A DNA stretch of 13,139 nucleotides from Novosphingobium sp. UBA6722 (lineage in GTDB: Bacteria; Pseudomonadota; Alphaproteobacteria; Sphingomonadales; Sphingomonadaceae). How positions within the stretch are numbered: the first letter of the stretch is position 1; the number at the start of each line of letters is the position of its first letter. The notes beneath the pieces are model-generated. The model was given only the letters and a program-made list of their open reading frames with translations, searched no databases and was not told the origin of the DNA. Positions 1-7,075 of the stretch are shown here, piece after piece. The stretch is taken from NCBI GenBank assembly GCA_002454125.1, contig DKII01000162.1:3496-16634 (forward strand), given 5' to 3'. A program made the position numbers and the translations under genes.

Positions 1-1059
1 CTGCACGCCCAGCCGCCACAGAAACTGCTGGGCCAGCGCTGCCTGGTACAGCGGGCCGAACCGTTCCAGCGCAGCGATCAAGGGCGGCGCCTCGGCGACG
101 AGTCGCAGCGCCACCGCCAGCTGCCCGCAGTTCCAATGCAGCGCCTCTGGCTGACGGCCAAAGGCATAGAGCCCGCCATGATCGAAATAGGCGGCGGTAA
201 AACTGGGGTCCCAGGCCGGCAGCCAGCGCCACGGGCCATAATCGAAACTCTCGCCCGAGACGTTCATGTTATCGGTGTTGAGCACGCCGTGGACGAAGCC
301 CGCAGCCATCCACTCGGCGGCCAGCCGGGCCAGCCGTCCAACCACCTGGTGGAGCAGGATCACCGCCGGTTCGTCGCGGCCGGGGGCATCTTCTGGCGGG
401 GGCGGGCCCGGGAACTGGGCCAGGCAGTAATCGATCAGCGCGGCCATTTCCTCGCGGCTCTCAAGGTAGGCCAGGCGCTGGAAGCTGCCGATCCGGATAT
501 GCCCATGGCTCAGCCGCACCATCACCGCAGCGCGGGTCGGGGAGGGCTCGTCCGACCGGTAGAGGTCTTCGCCCGTTTCGATCACCGAGAAGGTCTTGCT
601 GGTATTGACCCCCAGCGCTTCGAGCATCTCGGTCGCCAAGATCTCGCGCACGGCGCCCTTCAGCGTCAGCCGCCCGTCGCCCTCGCGGCTCCACGGGGTC
701 TGGCCCGAACCCTTGGTGCCGAGGTCGAGCAGCCGATCGGCACCATCGCGCAGCTGGGCAAACAGGAAGCCGCGTCCATCGCCCAGGTCCGGGTTGTACA
801 CGCGGAACTGGTGGCCGTGATAGCGCAGCGCAAGCGGCTGGGGCAGGTTGCCTGGCAGGGCTTCAAACCGGCCAAAATGCCGCACCCAGTCTTCATCCGA
901 GAGCCCGGCAAGGCCAACGGCCCCATCCCAGCGATGGTTGCGAAAGCGCAGGGTGGTCTGCGGAAAGTCGGCCGCGCGCACGGGATCGGCCAGCCACGGG
1001 GCAAGCGTGGCAATCGGCGTGTCGGCACGATAGGGGGCGGCTTGCGGTTCGGCGCGCAT
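1..1059 (-). CDS. selO: Protein adenylyltransferase SelO (YdiU/UPF0061), N-terminal part, runs off the window
   Basis: SelO is a pseudokinase that transfers AMP from ATP to protein Ser/Thr/Tyr residues and is linked to redox stress in bacteria and mitochondria. The 353 visible residues include the family block YHGHQFRVYNPDLGDGRG near residues 80-97. They also include GTKGSGQTPWSR with the nucleotide-binding lysine K116, then REIL with E139. In LNTDNM...FDYG, D263 and D273 have the same 10-residue spacing as D252 and D262 of the characterised Pseudomonas enzyme. The ATG at 1059 is the first ATG in a frame that stays open upstream, and no strong Shine-Dalgarno is visible, so upstream GTG starts are possible. 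The C-terminal part (usual length about 450-490 residues) lies to the left of the window. It is divergent from the hydrolase gene, with 83 bases between. Family assignment is firm; the targets are unknown. Confidence 0.93.
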   Translation of the reverse strand, partial: MRAEPQAAPYRADTPIATLAPWLADPVRAADFPQTTLRFRNHRWDGAVGLAGLSDEDWVRHFGRFEALPGNLPQPLALRYHGHQFRVYNPDLGDGRGFLFAQLRDGADRLLDLGTKGSGQTPWSREGDGRLTLKGAVREILATEMLEALGVNTSKTFSVIETGEDLYRSDEPSPTRAAVMVRLSHGHIRIGSFQRLAYLESREEMAALIDYCLAQFPGPPPPEDAPGRDEPAVILLHQVVGRLARLAAEWMAAGFVHGVLNTDNMNVSGESFDYGPWRWLPAWDPSFTAAYFDHGGLYAFGRQPEALHWNCGQLAVALRLVAEAPPLIAALERFGPLYQAALAQQFLWRLGVQ

Positions 1060-1142
1060 CCGGCAATAGTGGGGCCAAGCGCCGCGCGGCACAAGCACTG
1101 CAAGGCGCACCGCCACGCATTTACCGAAGGTCCGGCCATAAA

Positions 1143-2000
1143 ATGAGCAACTTCACCGACGGCTATTGGACCAGCCGCGATGGCCTGCAGCTGCATTACC
1201 GCGACTATGCCGGTCGCCCGGACCGTCCACCGGTGCTGTGCCTGCCGGGCCTGACCCGCAACGCCCGCGACTTTGAGGAGCTGGCAGAGCGGCTGGCCGG
1301 CAACTGGCGCGTCATCTGTGTCGAGCTGCGCGGGCGCGGTGACAGCGGCTATGCCAAGGATTCGGCCACTTACAATCCGCTGCAGTATCTTGAAGACTTG
1401 GGCGAACTGTTCGCCCAGGCCGGGCTGAGCCGCGTTGTGGCAATCGGCACCTCGCTCGGCGGCCTTCTGACCATGCTGCTCGCCGCAACCGGGCCGGAAC
1501 GGCTGGCCGGTGCGCTGCTGAACGACGTCGGCCCCGAGGTGAACCCCGCCGGGATCGAGCGGATCCGCAATTACGTTGGTCAGGCGCGCAGTTTCCCGAC
1601 CTGGATGCACGCTGCCCGCGCCCTGGCGGAATCGCAGGGGCCGACCTTTCCGGAGGCCTCGATCACCGACTGGCTGGCCATGGCCAAGCGCTGCATGGTG
1701 GTGGGCAGCAATGGGCGGATCCATTTCGACTATGACATGAAGATCGCCGAGCCGTTCGCGACGGCGGACGGCGCCAGCAATGTCGACATGTGGCCAGCAT
1801 TCGAGGCACTGGCCGGCCGGCCGGTTACCTTGCTGCGTGGAGCCCTGTCCGATGTGCTGACCGCCGCCACCTTCAAGCAGATGGCCAAGCGCCTGCCAGA
1901 GGCCGAAACGGCCACCGTGCCGAAGGTCGGCCATGCCCCGACACTGAGCGAGCCGGCGGCCGTGGCGGCGATCGACCAGCTGCTGGCCCGGATCAGATGA
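1143..2000 (+). CDS. Alpha/beta hydrolase fold protein
   Basis: A 285-residue single-domain alpha/beta hydrolase. The oxyanion-region motif LPGLTRN lies at 34-40, and ELRGRGDSG at 61-69 is typical of the family. The nucleophile elbow GTSLGG places Ser104, with the likely acid Asp237 (LSDVLT) and base His264 (VGHAP) in the expected order. No signal peptide is seen, so it is probably cytoplasmic. The substrate cannot be read from sequence; esterase, lactonase or C-C hydrolase activity are all possible. GAAGG at 1126-1130 is a loosely spaced ribosome site. Its stop overlaps the start of the glycosyltransferase gene (ATGA), so the two are probably translated together from one mRNA. Confidence 0.9.
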   Translation: MSNFTDGYWTSRDGLQLHYRDYAGRPDRPPVLCLPGLTRNARDFEELAERLAGNWRVICVELRGRGDSGYAKDSATYNPLQYLEDLGELFAQAGLSRVVAIGTSLGGLLTMLLAATGPERLAGALLNDVGPEVNPAGIERIRNYVGQARSFPTWMHAARALAESQGPTFPEASITDWLAMAKRCMVVGSNGRIHFDYDMKIAEPFATADGASNVDMWPAFEALAGRPVTLLRGALSDVLTAATFKQMAKRLPEAETATVPKVGHAPTLSEPAAVAAIDQLLARIR

Positions 2001-3148
2001 AGAAGCGCACCCCGGCCCCGCGGCTGCGGGTGCTGCACCTCCATTCCAGCTTCGATCCTGGCGGCAAGGAAATGCGCGCCGTCCAGCTGATGAACGCCTT
2101 CGGGCCGGATCTGGCCCATGCGATTGTCTCGGCCGTGCCGGAGGCGCTGGGTGCCGCGCGGGCGATCGATCCGGCGATCCCGGTCGACTATCCCGAGTTT
2201 CCGGCGCTGACCGGCAAGCCCTTTCCGCGCCGCCTGCAGGGGCTGGCTCAGGCCATGGTCGGTTATGACCTGGTGCTGACCTACAACTGGGGGGCGATGG
2301 ACGCCGTACTGGCCCACACTGCCTTTGCCGAGGTGTTGAAGCTGCCGCCGCTGATCCACCACGAGGACGGCTTCAACCAGGATGAGGCCGCGCGGTTGAA
2401 ATGGCACCGCAATCTCTTCCGCCGGATCGCGCTGTTCCGCGCCCAGGGGCTGGTCGTCCCGTCGCAGCGGCTCGAACACATTGCCCGCACCGCCTGGAAG
2501 CAGCCGGCGGCAATGGTCCGGCGCATTCCCAACGGCATTCCGGTCTTTGCCTATGGCCGCAAGCCCAGGCCCGACGCGCTGCCGCGCGTGATCAAGCATC
2601 CGGGCGAGCTGTGGCTGGGCACACTGGCCGGCCTGCGTGCGGTCAAGAACCTGCCGCGGCTGGTCCGCGCCTTCGCGCCGCTGCCCGAGCAGTGGCAACT
2701 GGTGATCCTGGGCGAAGGGCCCGAGCGCGAGGCGATCCGTGCCGAAGCGGTGCGGCTGGGGGTGGGGCACCGCGTGCACCTGCCCGGCCATGTCGCGCAC
2801 CCGGCTGAGGTGATGGGCCTGTTCGATCTCTTCGCGCTCTCCTCCGACAGTGAGCAGTTCCCGATCTCGGTGGTCGAGGCGATGGCCACAGGCCTAGCCG
2901 TTGCCGCGCCGCGCGTCGGCGATGTTGAGGCGATGGTAGCTGCAGAAAACCGCCGGTTTCTGGCCCCGTCCGGGGATGAAGCCGCGCTAGCGGCAGTGCT
3001 GGCCGCCCTGGCCGGAGATGCCGATCAGCGCGCCGCTGTCGGCCGCGCCAACCGCGCGCGGGCCGAGGCGGAATATGACGAGGCGAAGATGATCGCCGCC
3101 TACCGCAATGTCTATGCCGGGGCGCTGGGGCGGACCAGCTTTCCCTGA
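1997..3148 (+). CDS. GT4-family (GT-B fold) glycosyltransferase
   Basis: A 383-residue retaining glycosyltransferase of the GT4 type. The N-terminal half begins RVLHLHSSFDPGGKE, the usual first Rossmann strand and glycine-rich loop. The C-terminal half has GTLAGLRAVKNLPRL (K217), LVILGEGPER (236-244) and the E-x7-E signature at E286 and E294, which contacts the nucleotide-sugar donor. No membrane segment is seen. The acceptor is unknown; cell-surface polysaccharide or glycolipid synthesis is the usual setting, but no other polysaccharide genes are in view. The ATG at 1997 overlaps the hydrolase stop by four bases and fits the family N-terminus; upstream codons in the same frame are read-through inside the hydrolase gene. 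Confidence 0.9.
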   Translation: MKKRTPAPRLRVLHLHSSFDPGGKEMRAVQLMNAFGPDLAHAIVSAVPEALGAARAIDPAIPVDYPEFPALTGKPFPRRLQGLAQAMVGYDLVLTYNWGAMDAVLAHTAFAEVLKLPPLIHHEDGFNQDEAARLKWHRNLFRRIALFRAQGLVVPSQRLEHIARTAWKQPAAMVRRIPNGIPVFAYGRKPRPDALPRVIKHPGELWLGTLAGLRAVKNLPRLVRAFAPLPEQWQLVILGEGPEREAIRAEAVRLGVGHRVHLPGHVAHPAEVMGLFDLFALSSDSEQFPISVVEAMATGLAVAAPRVGDVEAMVAAENRRFLAPSGDEAALAAVLAALAGDADQRAAVGRANRARAEAEYDEAKMIAAYRNVYAGALGRTSFP

Positions 3149-3159
3149 TTTGCCGTTCA

Positions 3160-3174
3160 CCCGTGCTTCACGGG
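3160..3174 (+). terminator. Possible weak terminator hairpin after the glycosyltransferase gene
   Basis: CCCGTG (3160-3165), loop CTT, CACGGG (3169-3174) form a perfect 6-base-pair GC-rich stem starting 12 bases after the glycosyltransferase stop. No T-run follows, so this is not a canonical intrinsic terminator. It may only protect the mRNA end or be chance in GC-rich DNA. Confidence 0.35.
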
Positions 3175-3195
3175 GGACAGCGCAGAGATCGGGCG

Positions 3196-3223
3196 TTGAA
3201 AAGGCCCGCTCATCGGCTAAACA
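3196..3223 (+). promoter_or_regulatory. Candidate sigma-70-type promoter for the TPR-bamB genes
   Basis: TTGAAA at 3196-3201 and TAAACA at 3218-3223 are separated by 16 bases in the 102-base gap between the glycosyltransferase and the YfgM-like gene. The -35 is close to consensus and the -10 is poor. A promoter is expected here because this is the largest gap on the left of the window and precedes a new functional unit, but the call rests on weak boxes. Confidence 0.3.
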
Positions 3224-3250
3224 GCGCCCACGTTTGACCCGAAATTCCGA

Positions 3251-4021
3251 GTGAAAGTCCCCGCCTTGGCCCTGCCTCCGTCCGATCGCCCCAATTCGCA
3301 GTCCAAGGCCGAGGAACAGGCCGCCGCACAGCAGGACGTGTTCCTGCGCGAAGTTGACGATGCGCTGCGCGAGGATGAGCTCAAGTCGATCCTGACCCGC
3401 TATGGCAAGCCGATCGGCGGCGCGATTGCCGCGGGGCTGCTGGCGCTGGCCGGCTACCTCTACTGGGACAATTCAACCAAGCAGGCCGCGGCCGAGCGCA
3501 GCGAACAGGCGATCATCGCGCTCGACAAGCTGGATGCCGGCAATGCCGCCGCGGCCTTGGCCGATCTTGAGCCACTGACCAAGGACGGCAGCGATGGCAG
3601 CCAGGCCGCAGCCGCGATGACCCGCGCCGCGATCCTGGTCCAGCAGGGCAAGACCGAAGAGGCGGTCAAGGCCTTCGCCGCAATTTCCGCCAACAGCAGC
3701 GTACCCCAGGCCTATCGCGATCTTGCCACGATCCGCGAGGTTTCGCTGCGGTTCGATGCGATGCAGCCGCAGCAGGTGGTCGATCGGCTGAAGCCGCTGG
3801 CCGTGCCCGGCAACGCCTGGTTCGGCAGCGCGGGCGAGCTGGTTGGCATGGCCTACCTCAAGATGGGCAAGCCCGATCAGGCCGGCCCGCTGTTCGCCGC
3901 GATCGGCAAGAATACCGAAGTTCCCTCCACGCTCCGCACGCGGATGCGCCAGGTTGCCGGCCAGCTCGGCTATGACGCCGGCAGCGACGATGTCGCCAGC
4001 CTGGTCGCGGCGCAGCAATAA
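3251..4021 (+). CDS. YfgM-like membrane-anchored TPR protein
   Basis: A 256-residue protein with a hydrophilic, Gln/Glu-rich N-terminus (about 1-50). One membrane segment follows at about 54-72 (IGGAIAAGLLALAGYLYW), then an alanine-rich helical region to the end with TPR-like periodicity. This is the layout of YfgM (TPR_21 family), which in E. coli is anchored in the inner membrane facing the periplasm, associates with SecYEG and works with periplasmic chaperones. The position directly before bamB, as in E. coli, supports this. The start is GTG at 3251: an in-frame TAA at 3218 bars anything much further upstream, and no ATG precedes the conserved region. TTG at 3266 is an alternative, and no clear Shine-Dalgarno helps decide. 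The stop is 19 bases before bamB. Confidence 0.82.
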   Translation: MKVPALALPPSDRPNSQSKAEEQAAAQQDVFLREVDDALREDELKSILTRYGKPIGGAIAAGLLALAGYLYWDNSTKQAAAERSEQAIIALDKLDAGNAAAALADLEPLTKDGSDGSQAAAAMTRAAILVQQGKTEEAVKAFAAISANSSVPQAYRDLATIREVSLRFDAMQPQQVVDRLKPLAVPGNAWFGSAGELVGMAYLKMGKPDQAGPLFAAIGKNTEVPSTLRTRMRQVAGQLGYDAGSDDVASLVAAQQ

Positions 4022-4029
4022 GTTCAGTC

Positions 4030-4034
4030 AAGGA
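4030..4034 (+). promoter_or_regulatory. Ribosome binding site of bamB
   Basis: AAGGA ends six bases before the ATG at 4041. It is one of the better-placed Shine-Dalgarno sequences in the window and supports this start, which also gives a proper lipoprotein signal peptide. Confidence 0.7.
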
Positions 4035-4040
4035 TAGTCC

Positions 4041-5384
4041 ATGCAAGCCACTCCGATTTCCCGCCGCCTGACTGCCCCGCTGGCGCTGGTCCTGGCCGTT
4101 TCGCTGGCCGGGTGCGGCGTGTTTGGCGGCAAGGACAAGCCCAAGACGCCAACGCTGGGCAACCGCATCCCGATCCTCTCGCGCGTCGACACCGGGGCCC
4201 GGGTCGATCCGCTGCTGGCCAGCATTTCGGTGATCGTCCCGCCCGCCGCCGCCAATCCGGATTGGCCGCAGGCCGGGGGCACGGCCAGCAAGTCCTATGG
4301 CAACCTCGAACTCGCGGCCAATCCCGGTCGCTCGTGGACGGCGCAGGTTGCCGGCTCTGACAAGAAGCAGCGCCTTGCCGCTTCGCCGGTGGTCGGCGGC
4401 GGCCAGCTGTTCGTGATGGACACGGCCGGCACGGTCAGCGCTTTTGATGCGCAGACCGGCGCCAAGCGCTGGAGCACCAGCTTTTCGCTGAAGGGCGATG
4501 GCCAGACCTCGATCTATGGCGGCGGCGCCAGCTTTGCCGATGGCCGGGTCTATATCACCACCGGCCTGGGCGAGGTCGCCGCACTTGATGCCAGCAACGG
4601 CTCGATCGTCTGGAAGGTAAAGCCGGCCGGCCCGCTGCGCGGATCGCCGACGATTGCCTTCAACTCGGTCTTCGTCATGACGATGGACAACCAGGTCTAT
4701 TCGCTCAACGCCGCCGATGGCGCGGCGCTGTGGAACGAGGCAGCCTCAAGCGGCCAGACCGGCGTGTTCGGCGTGGCCGCCCCGGCGGCTGGACAGGGCA
4801 CGATCGTTGCCGGCTTCAGCACCGGCGAACTGGTTGCCTTCCGCTATGAGAACGGCCGCCAGCTGTGGTCAGACGCCCTTGCGCGGACCTCGCTGTCGAC
4901 CACCGTGGGCGTGCTGACCGATATCGACGCCGACCCGATCATCGATCGCGGCCGGGTCTTCGCGCTGGGTCAGGGCGGGCGCATGGCGGCCTATGAACTG
5001 GTTACCGGCCAGCGCATCTGGGAACTCAACCTGGCGGGCATTTCGACCCCGGCGATTGCGGGCGACTGGATCTTCACCCTGACCGACGATGGCAAGCTGC
5101 TGTGCATCCAGCGCGCGACCGGCAAGGTCCGCTGGCTGACCCAGCTCGCCCGGTTCGAGAACGAGGAAAAGAAGAAGAACCCGATCTTCTGGACCGGTCC
5201 GGTGCTGGCCGGCGGCCGGCTGTGGTTCGCCAATTCGAACGGGCAGGTCTATTCGGCCGGGGTTGAGGACGGCGCGCCGGTGGCCTTCACCGATCTCAAG
5301 AACCCGGTGACGCTGGCACCGATCGTGGCCGGCGGTTCGCTCTACATCCTCGATGACAGCGGTCGGATTTCTGCCTTCCGTTGA
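4041..5384 (+). CDS. bamB: Outer membrane protein assembly lipoprotein BamB (PQQ-type beta-propeller)
   Basis: BamB is the beta-propeller lipoprotein of the BAM complex, which helps BamA fold and insert outer-membrane beta-barrels from the periplasmic side. The 447-residue protein starts with a lipoprotein signal peptide: basic residues, a hydrophobic core and the lipobox LAGC with the lipidated Cys25. Gly follows Cys25, not Asp, which fits outer-membrane sorting. The rest shows repeated PQQ-like blades with motifs such as DTAGTVSAFDAQTGAKRWS, ITTGLGEVAALDASNGSIVWK and SLNAADGAALWNE, and ends with LYILDDSGRISAFR. Length is somewhat above E. coli BamB (about 390). It follows the YfgM-like gene closely and is probably in the same operon. 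The GTPase gene der, often next in line, is absent here. Confidence 0.93.
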   Translation: MQATPISRRLTAPLALVLAVSLAGCGVFGGKDKPKTPTLGNRIPILSRVDTGARVDPLLASISVIVPPAAANPDWPQAGGTASKSYGNLELAANPGRSWTAQVAGSDKKQRLAASPVVGGGQLFVMDTAGTVSAFDAQTGAKRWSTSFSLKGDGQTSIYGGGASFADGRVYITTGLGEVAALDASNGSIVWKVKPAGPLRGSPTIAFNSVFVMTMDNQVYSLNAADGAALWNEAASSGQTGVFGVAAPAAGQGTIVAGFSTGELVAFRYENGRQLWSDALARTSLSTTVGVLTDIDADPIIDRGRVFALGQGGRMAAYELVTGQRIWELNLAGISTPAIAGDWIFTLTDDGKLLCIQRATGKVRWLTQLARFENEEKKKNPIFWTGPVLAGGRLWFANSNGQVYSAGVEDGAPVAFTDLKNPVTLAPIVAGGSLYILDDSGRISAFR

Positions 5385-5402
5385 CGTTACCGCGCCATTA
5401 AC

Positions 5403-5423
5403 CCTTCGCTGCTAAGGCGAAGG
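5403..5423 (+). promoter_or_regulatory. Stem-loop overlapping the ribosome binding site of the ICMT-like gene
   Basis: CCTTCGC (5403-5409) and GCGAAGG (5417-5423) are perfect inverted repeats around a 7-base loop, ending two bases before the ATG at 5426. The 3' arm contains GAAGG, and the loop plus the start of that arm contain the better-spaced AAGG (5414-5417), so folding would hide the ribosome site. It could also serve as a bamB mRNA end, but there is no T-run. Confidence 0.45.
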
Positions 5424-5425
5424 CA

Positions 5426-6772
5426 ATGAGCACGTCCCAGCCTCCGGTGCCGCAGCGGCCCGCCAGCGATGTCTCTGCGGCCGTCGGGCTGTGGGGCGTG
5501 GCCGGGCTGCTGCTGTGGATCTGCATCTGCCATTTCTGGCCGGAAATCAGCATGATGCTGGGCGCGGCCGAGCCGCAGGGGCGCCTCTCCGGGCCCTATG
5601 CCGGCCTGACCGGTCTGGTCGCCGCGGCCCTGCCGATGGTCGTGGTCTCGCTGGTCAAGGACAAGGTCCACCGCCGCCCCTCAACCGGGATTGACTGGAC
5701 CAGGCCGAAACCGGTCGCCGCGATTATCGACATTTCGATCACCAAGCTGGCCGGCCTGTGGGCGACCTGGGCGGTGATCGGCGGGCTCTACTGCATTGCG
5801 CGTTGGTACTGGGATGGCCCCTATCTGCTGTCGATGCAGGTGCTGGGAACGTTGGCCGGGCCGCTGTTCGTTATCTCGATCCCCTATGTCATCTGGCTTG
5901 ACCGCGTGCTGGTCGAGCCGCGCGACGGGGCCTGGCACTTTGGCGCCCTGCTGATCGGGCGCGAGCCGTTCGATCCTGCGCAGGTCTGGCACCATGCCCG
6001 CGCCTGGGCAGTGAAGGGCTTTTTTACCGCCTTCATGATCTCGATCGTGCCGGGCGGGTTCGAGGTCCTCGTGCAGAATGACTGGGCGCCGATCCTGTCC
6101 GATCCGGTCCAGCTGGCGGGTCTGCTGATCACCGCGATGTTCGTGCTCGACGCGCAGATCGGCACGGTCGGCTACATCATGACGATGAAGCCATTGGACG
6201 CGCAGATCCGCAGTGCCAACCCGTTCCTGGCGGGCTGGCTGGCGGCGCTGATCTGCTATCCCCCGTTCCAGCTGATGCAGGGCAATGGCCCGCTCTATTA
6301 CCAGACCAATACCCAGAACTGGGCTTACTGGTTCGCCGGCCATGAGGTGGTGCTGTGGGTCTGGGCGGCCGTCCTCGTCGTGCTCGCCGCGATCTACGCC
6401 TGGGCGACGGTTGCCTTCGGGCTGCGCTTTTCCAACCTGACCTATCGCGGCGTGCTCACCAACGGTCCCTACCGCTTCACCAAGCATCCGGCTTACCTGG
6501 CCAAGAACGCCTTCTGGTGGCTGGAGACGCTGCCGTTTCTGGTGATCAGCCATTCGCTGACCGACATGGTCCGCAACACCTTCTTCCTGGCCTGTGTCAG
6601 CGCGATCTATTTCTGGCGGGCCAAGACCGAGGAAGCGCACCTGCTGGCCGAAGATCCCAAGTACCGCGCCTATGCCGACTGGATGGCGCAGCACGGGCTG
6701 ATCACGCGGCAGTTCCGCCGCCTTGGTCAGGCGCTGCGCGGGCGGCGCCAGGTGCTGCAAGCGGCCGAGTAG
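5426..6772 (+). CDS. Polytopic membrane protein with C-terminal ICMT/PEMT-type methyltransferase domain
   Basis: A 448-residue integral membrane protein with several hydrophobic segments (for example near residues 22-42, 52-72, 105-130, 140-160, 190-210, 225-255, 268-280 and 310-335). The last 110 residues match the isoprenylcysteine carboxyl methyltransferase / phospholipid methyltransferase superfamily: GVLTNGPYRFTKHPAYLAK, with His354-Pro355 as the S-adenosylmethionine-binding signature, then RAKTEEAHLLAEDPKYRAY with the conserved acidic residues and tyrosines. Ordinary bacterial ICMT-like proteins are about 150-220 residues, so the N-terminal 300 residues are an extra membrane domain. Bacteria lack classical CaaX prenylation, so the substrate is unknown; a lipid or other membrane-embedded acceptor is an inference. 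It follows bamB by 41 bases, and its stop touches the stop of the opposing gene. Confidence 0.75.
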   Translation: MSTSQPPVPQRPASDVSAAVGLWGVAGLLLWICICHFWPEISMMLGAAEPQGRLSGPYAGLTGLVAAALPMVVVSLVKDKVHRRPSTGIDWTRPKPVAAIIDISITKLAGLWATWAVIGGLYCIARWYWDGPYLLSMQVLGTLAGPLFVISIPYVIWLDRVLVEPRDGAWHFGALLIGREPFDPAQVWHHARAWAVKGFFTAFMISIVPGGFEVLVQNDWAPILSDPVQLAGLLITAMFVLDAQIGTVGYIMTMKPLDAQIRSANPFLAGWLAALICYPPFQLMQGNGPLYYQTNTQNWAYWFAGHEVVLWVWAAVLVVLAAIYAWATVAFGLRFSNLTYRGVLTNGPYRFTKHPAYLAKNAFWWLETLPFLVISHSLTDMVRNTFFLACVSAIYFWRAKTEEAHLLAEDPKYRAYADWMAQHGLITRQFRRLGQALRGRRQVLQAAE

Positions 6773-7075
6773 CTAAAGCGGTTCGCCGCGCTCCGCTGCA
6801 AACCCGGTGACCTGCCGGCCCGACAGGCCAAGGTCCGCTCGCTCTGCGATCCAGCGCTGCATGTGCGCCGATTTGAAATGCGCGGCCAGGTGCTCGCGGC
6901 TTTCCCACACTTCGCTGACCCGGATCAGTCCGGGTTCGAGCAGGTCCTCGGCATAGTTGTATTCGATGCAGCCAGCCTCGGCCCGGCTTGCCTGCATCAC
7001 CGCGATCATCAGCGGGCGCGCGGAGGCCAGGTTCTCAACCGGTATGCGGAACTGGCCGACGATCGCGATCGGCAT
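6773..7075 (-). CDS. Antibiotic biosynthesis monooxygenase (ABM) domain protein, putative quinol monooxygenase (YgiN-like)
   Basis: A 100-residue ABM-fold protein, the normal size for YgiN-like cofactor-free monooxygenases that act on quinols or similar aromatics, usually as dimers. The family pattern is visible: an N-terminal strand (IAIVGQFRIP), the EAGCIEYNY motif (residues 33-41), then RVSEVWESREHLAAHFKSAHM at about 52-72, with the His/Glu residues that line the pocket. The frame is open further upstream, but the ATG at 7075 fits the family start and shares its A with the last base of the gshA TGA, indicating translational coupling. It is the last gene of the rsmE-gshA operon. The substrate is uncertain. 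Confidence 0.85.
   Translation of the reverse strand: MPIAIVGQFRIPVENLASARPLMIAVMQASRAEAGCIEYNYAEDLLEPGLIRVSEVWESREHLAAHFKSAHMQRWIAERADLGLSGRQVTGFAAERGEPL

Noticed and set aside
136..1146. Long plus-strand open frame of 336 codons
   Set aside because: It is antisense to selO, has no recognisable domain and is rich in Gly/Ala/Arg/His as expected for a shadow frame in GC-rich DNA.
1811..1824. GGCC tandem run
   Set aside because: Encodes part of LAGRPV in the hydrolase and is explained by GC-rich codon choice; no sign of a functional repeat.
666..2800. Two long minus-strand frames (666-1934 and 1730-2800)
   Set aside because: They run antisense across selO, the hydrolase and the glycosyltransferase, whose conserved motifs show the real coding strand and frame.
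3191..3229. Inverted repeat GGGCGTTG / CAGCGCCC upstream of the YfgM-like gene
   Set aside because: One G-T wobble and a 23-base loop make it weak; no family of regulatory RNA is recognisable.
5681..6760. Minus-strand frame of 359 codons opposite the ICMT-like gene
   Set aside because: Charged low-complexity translation with no motif; the plus strand has clear membrane segments and the His-Pro signature.
6778..6789. Small hairpin GCGG-TTCG-CCGC just after the convergent stops
   Set aside because: Only four base pairs, no T-run, and inside the end of the ABM gene; likely chance.
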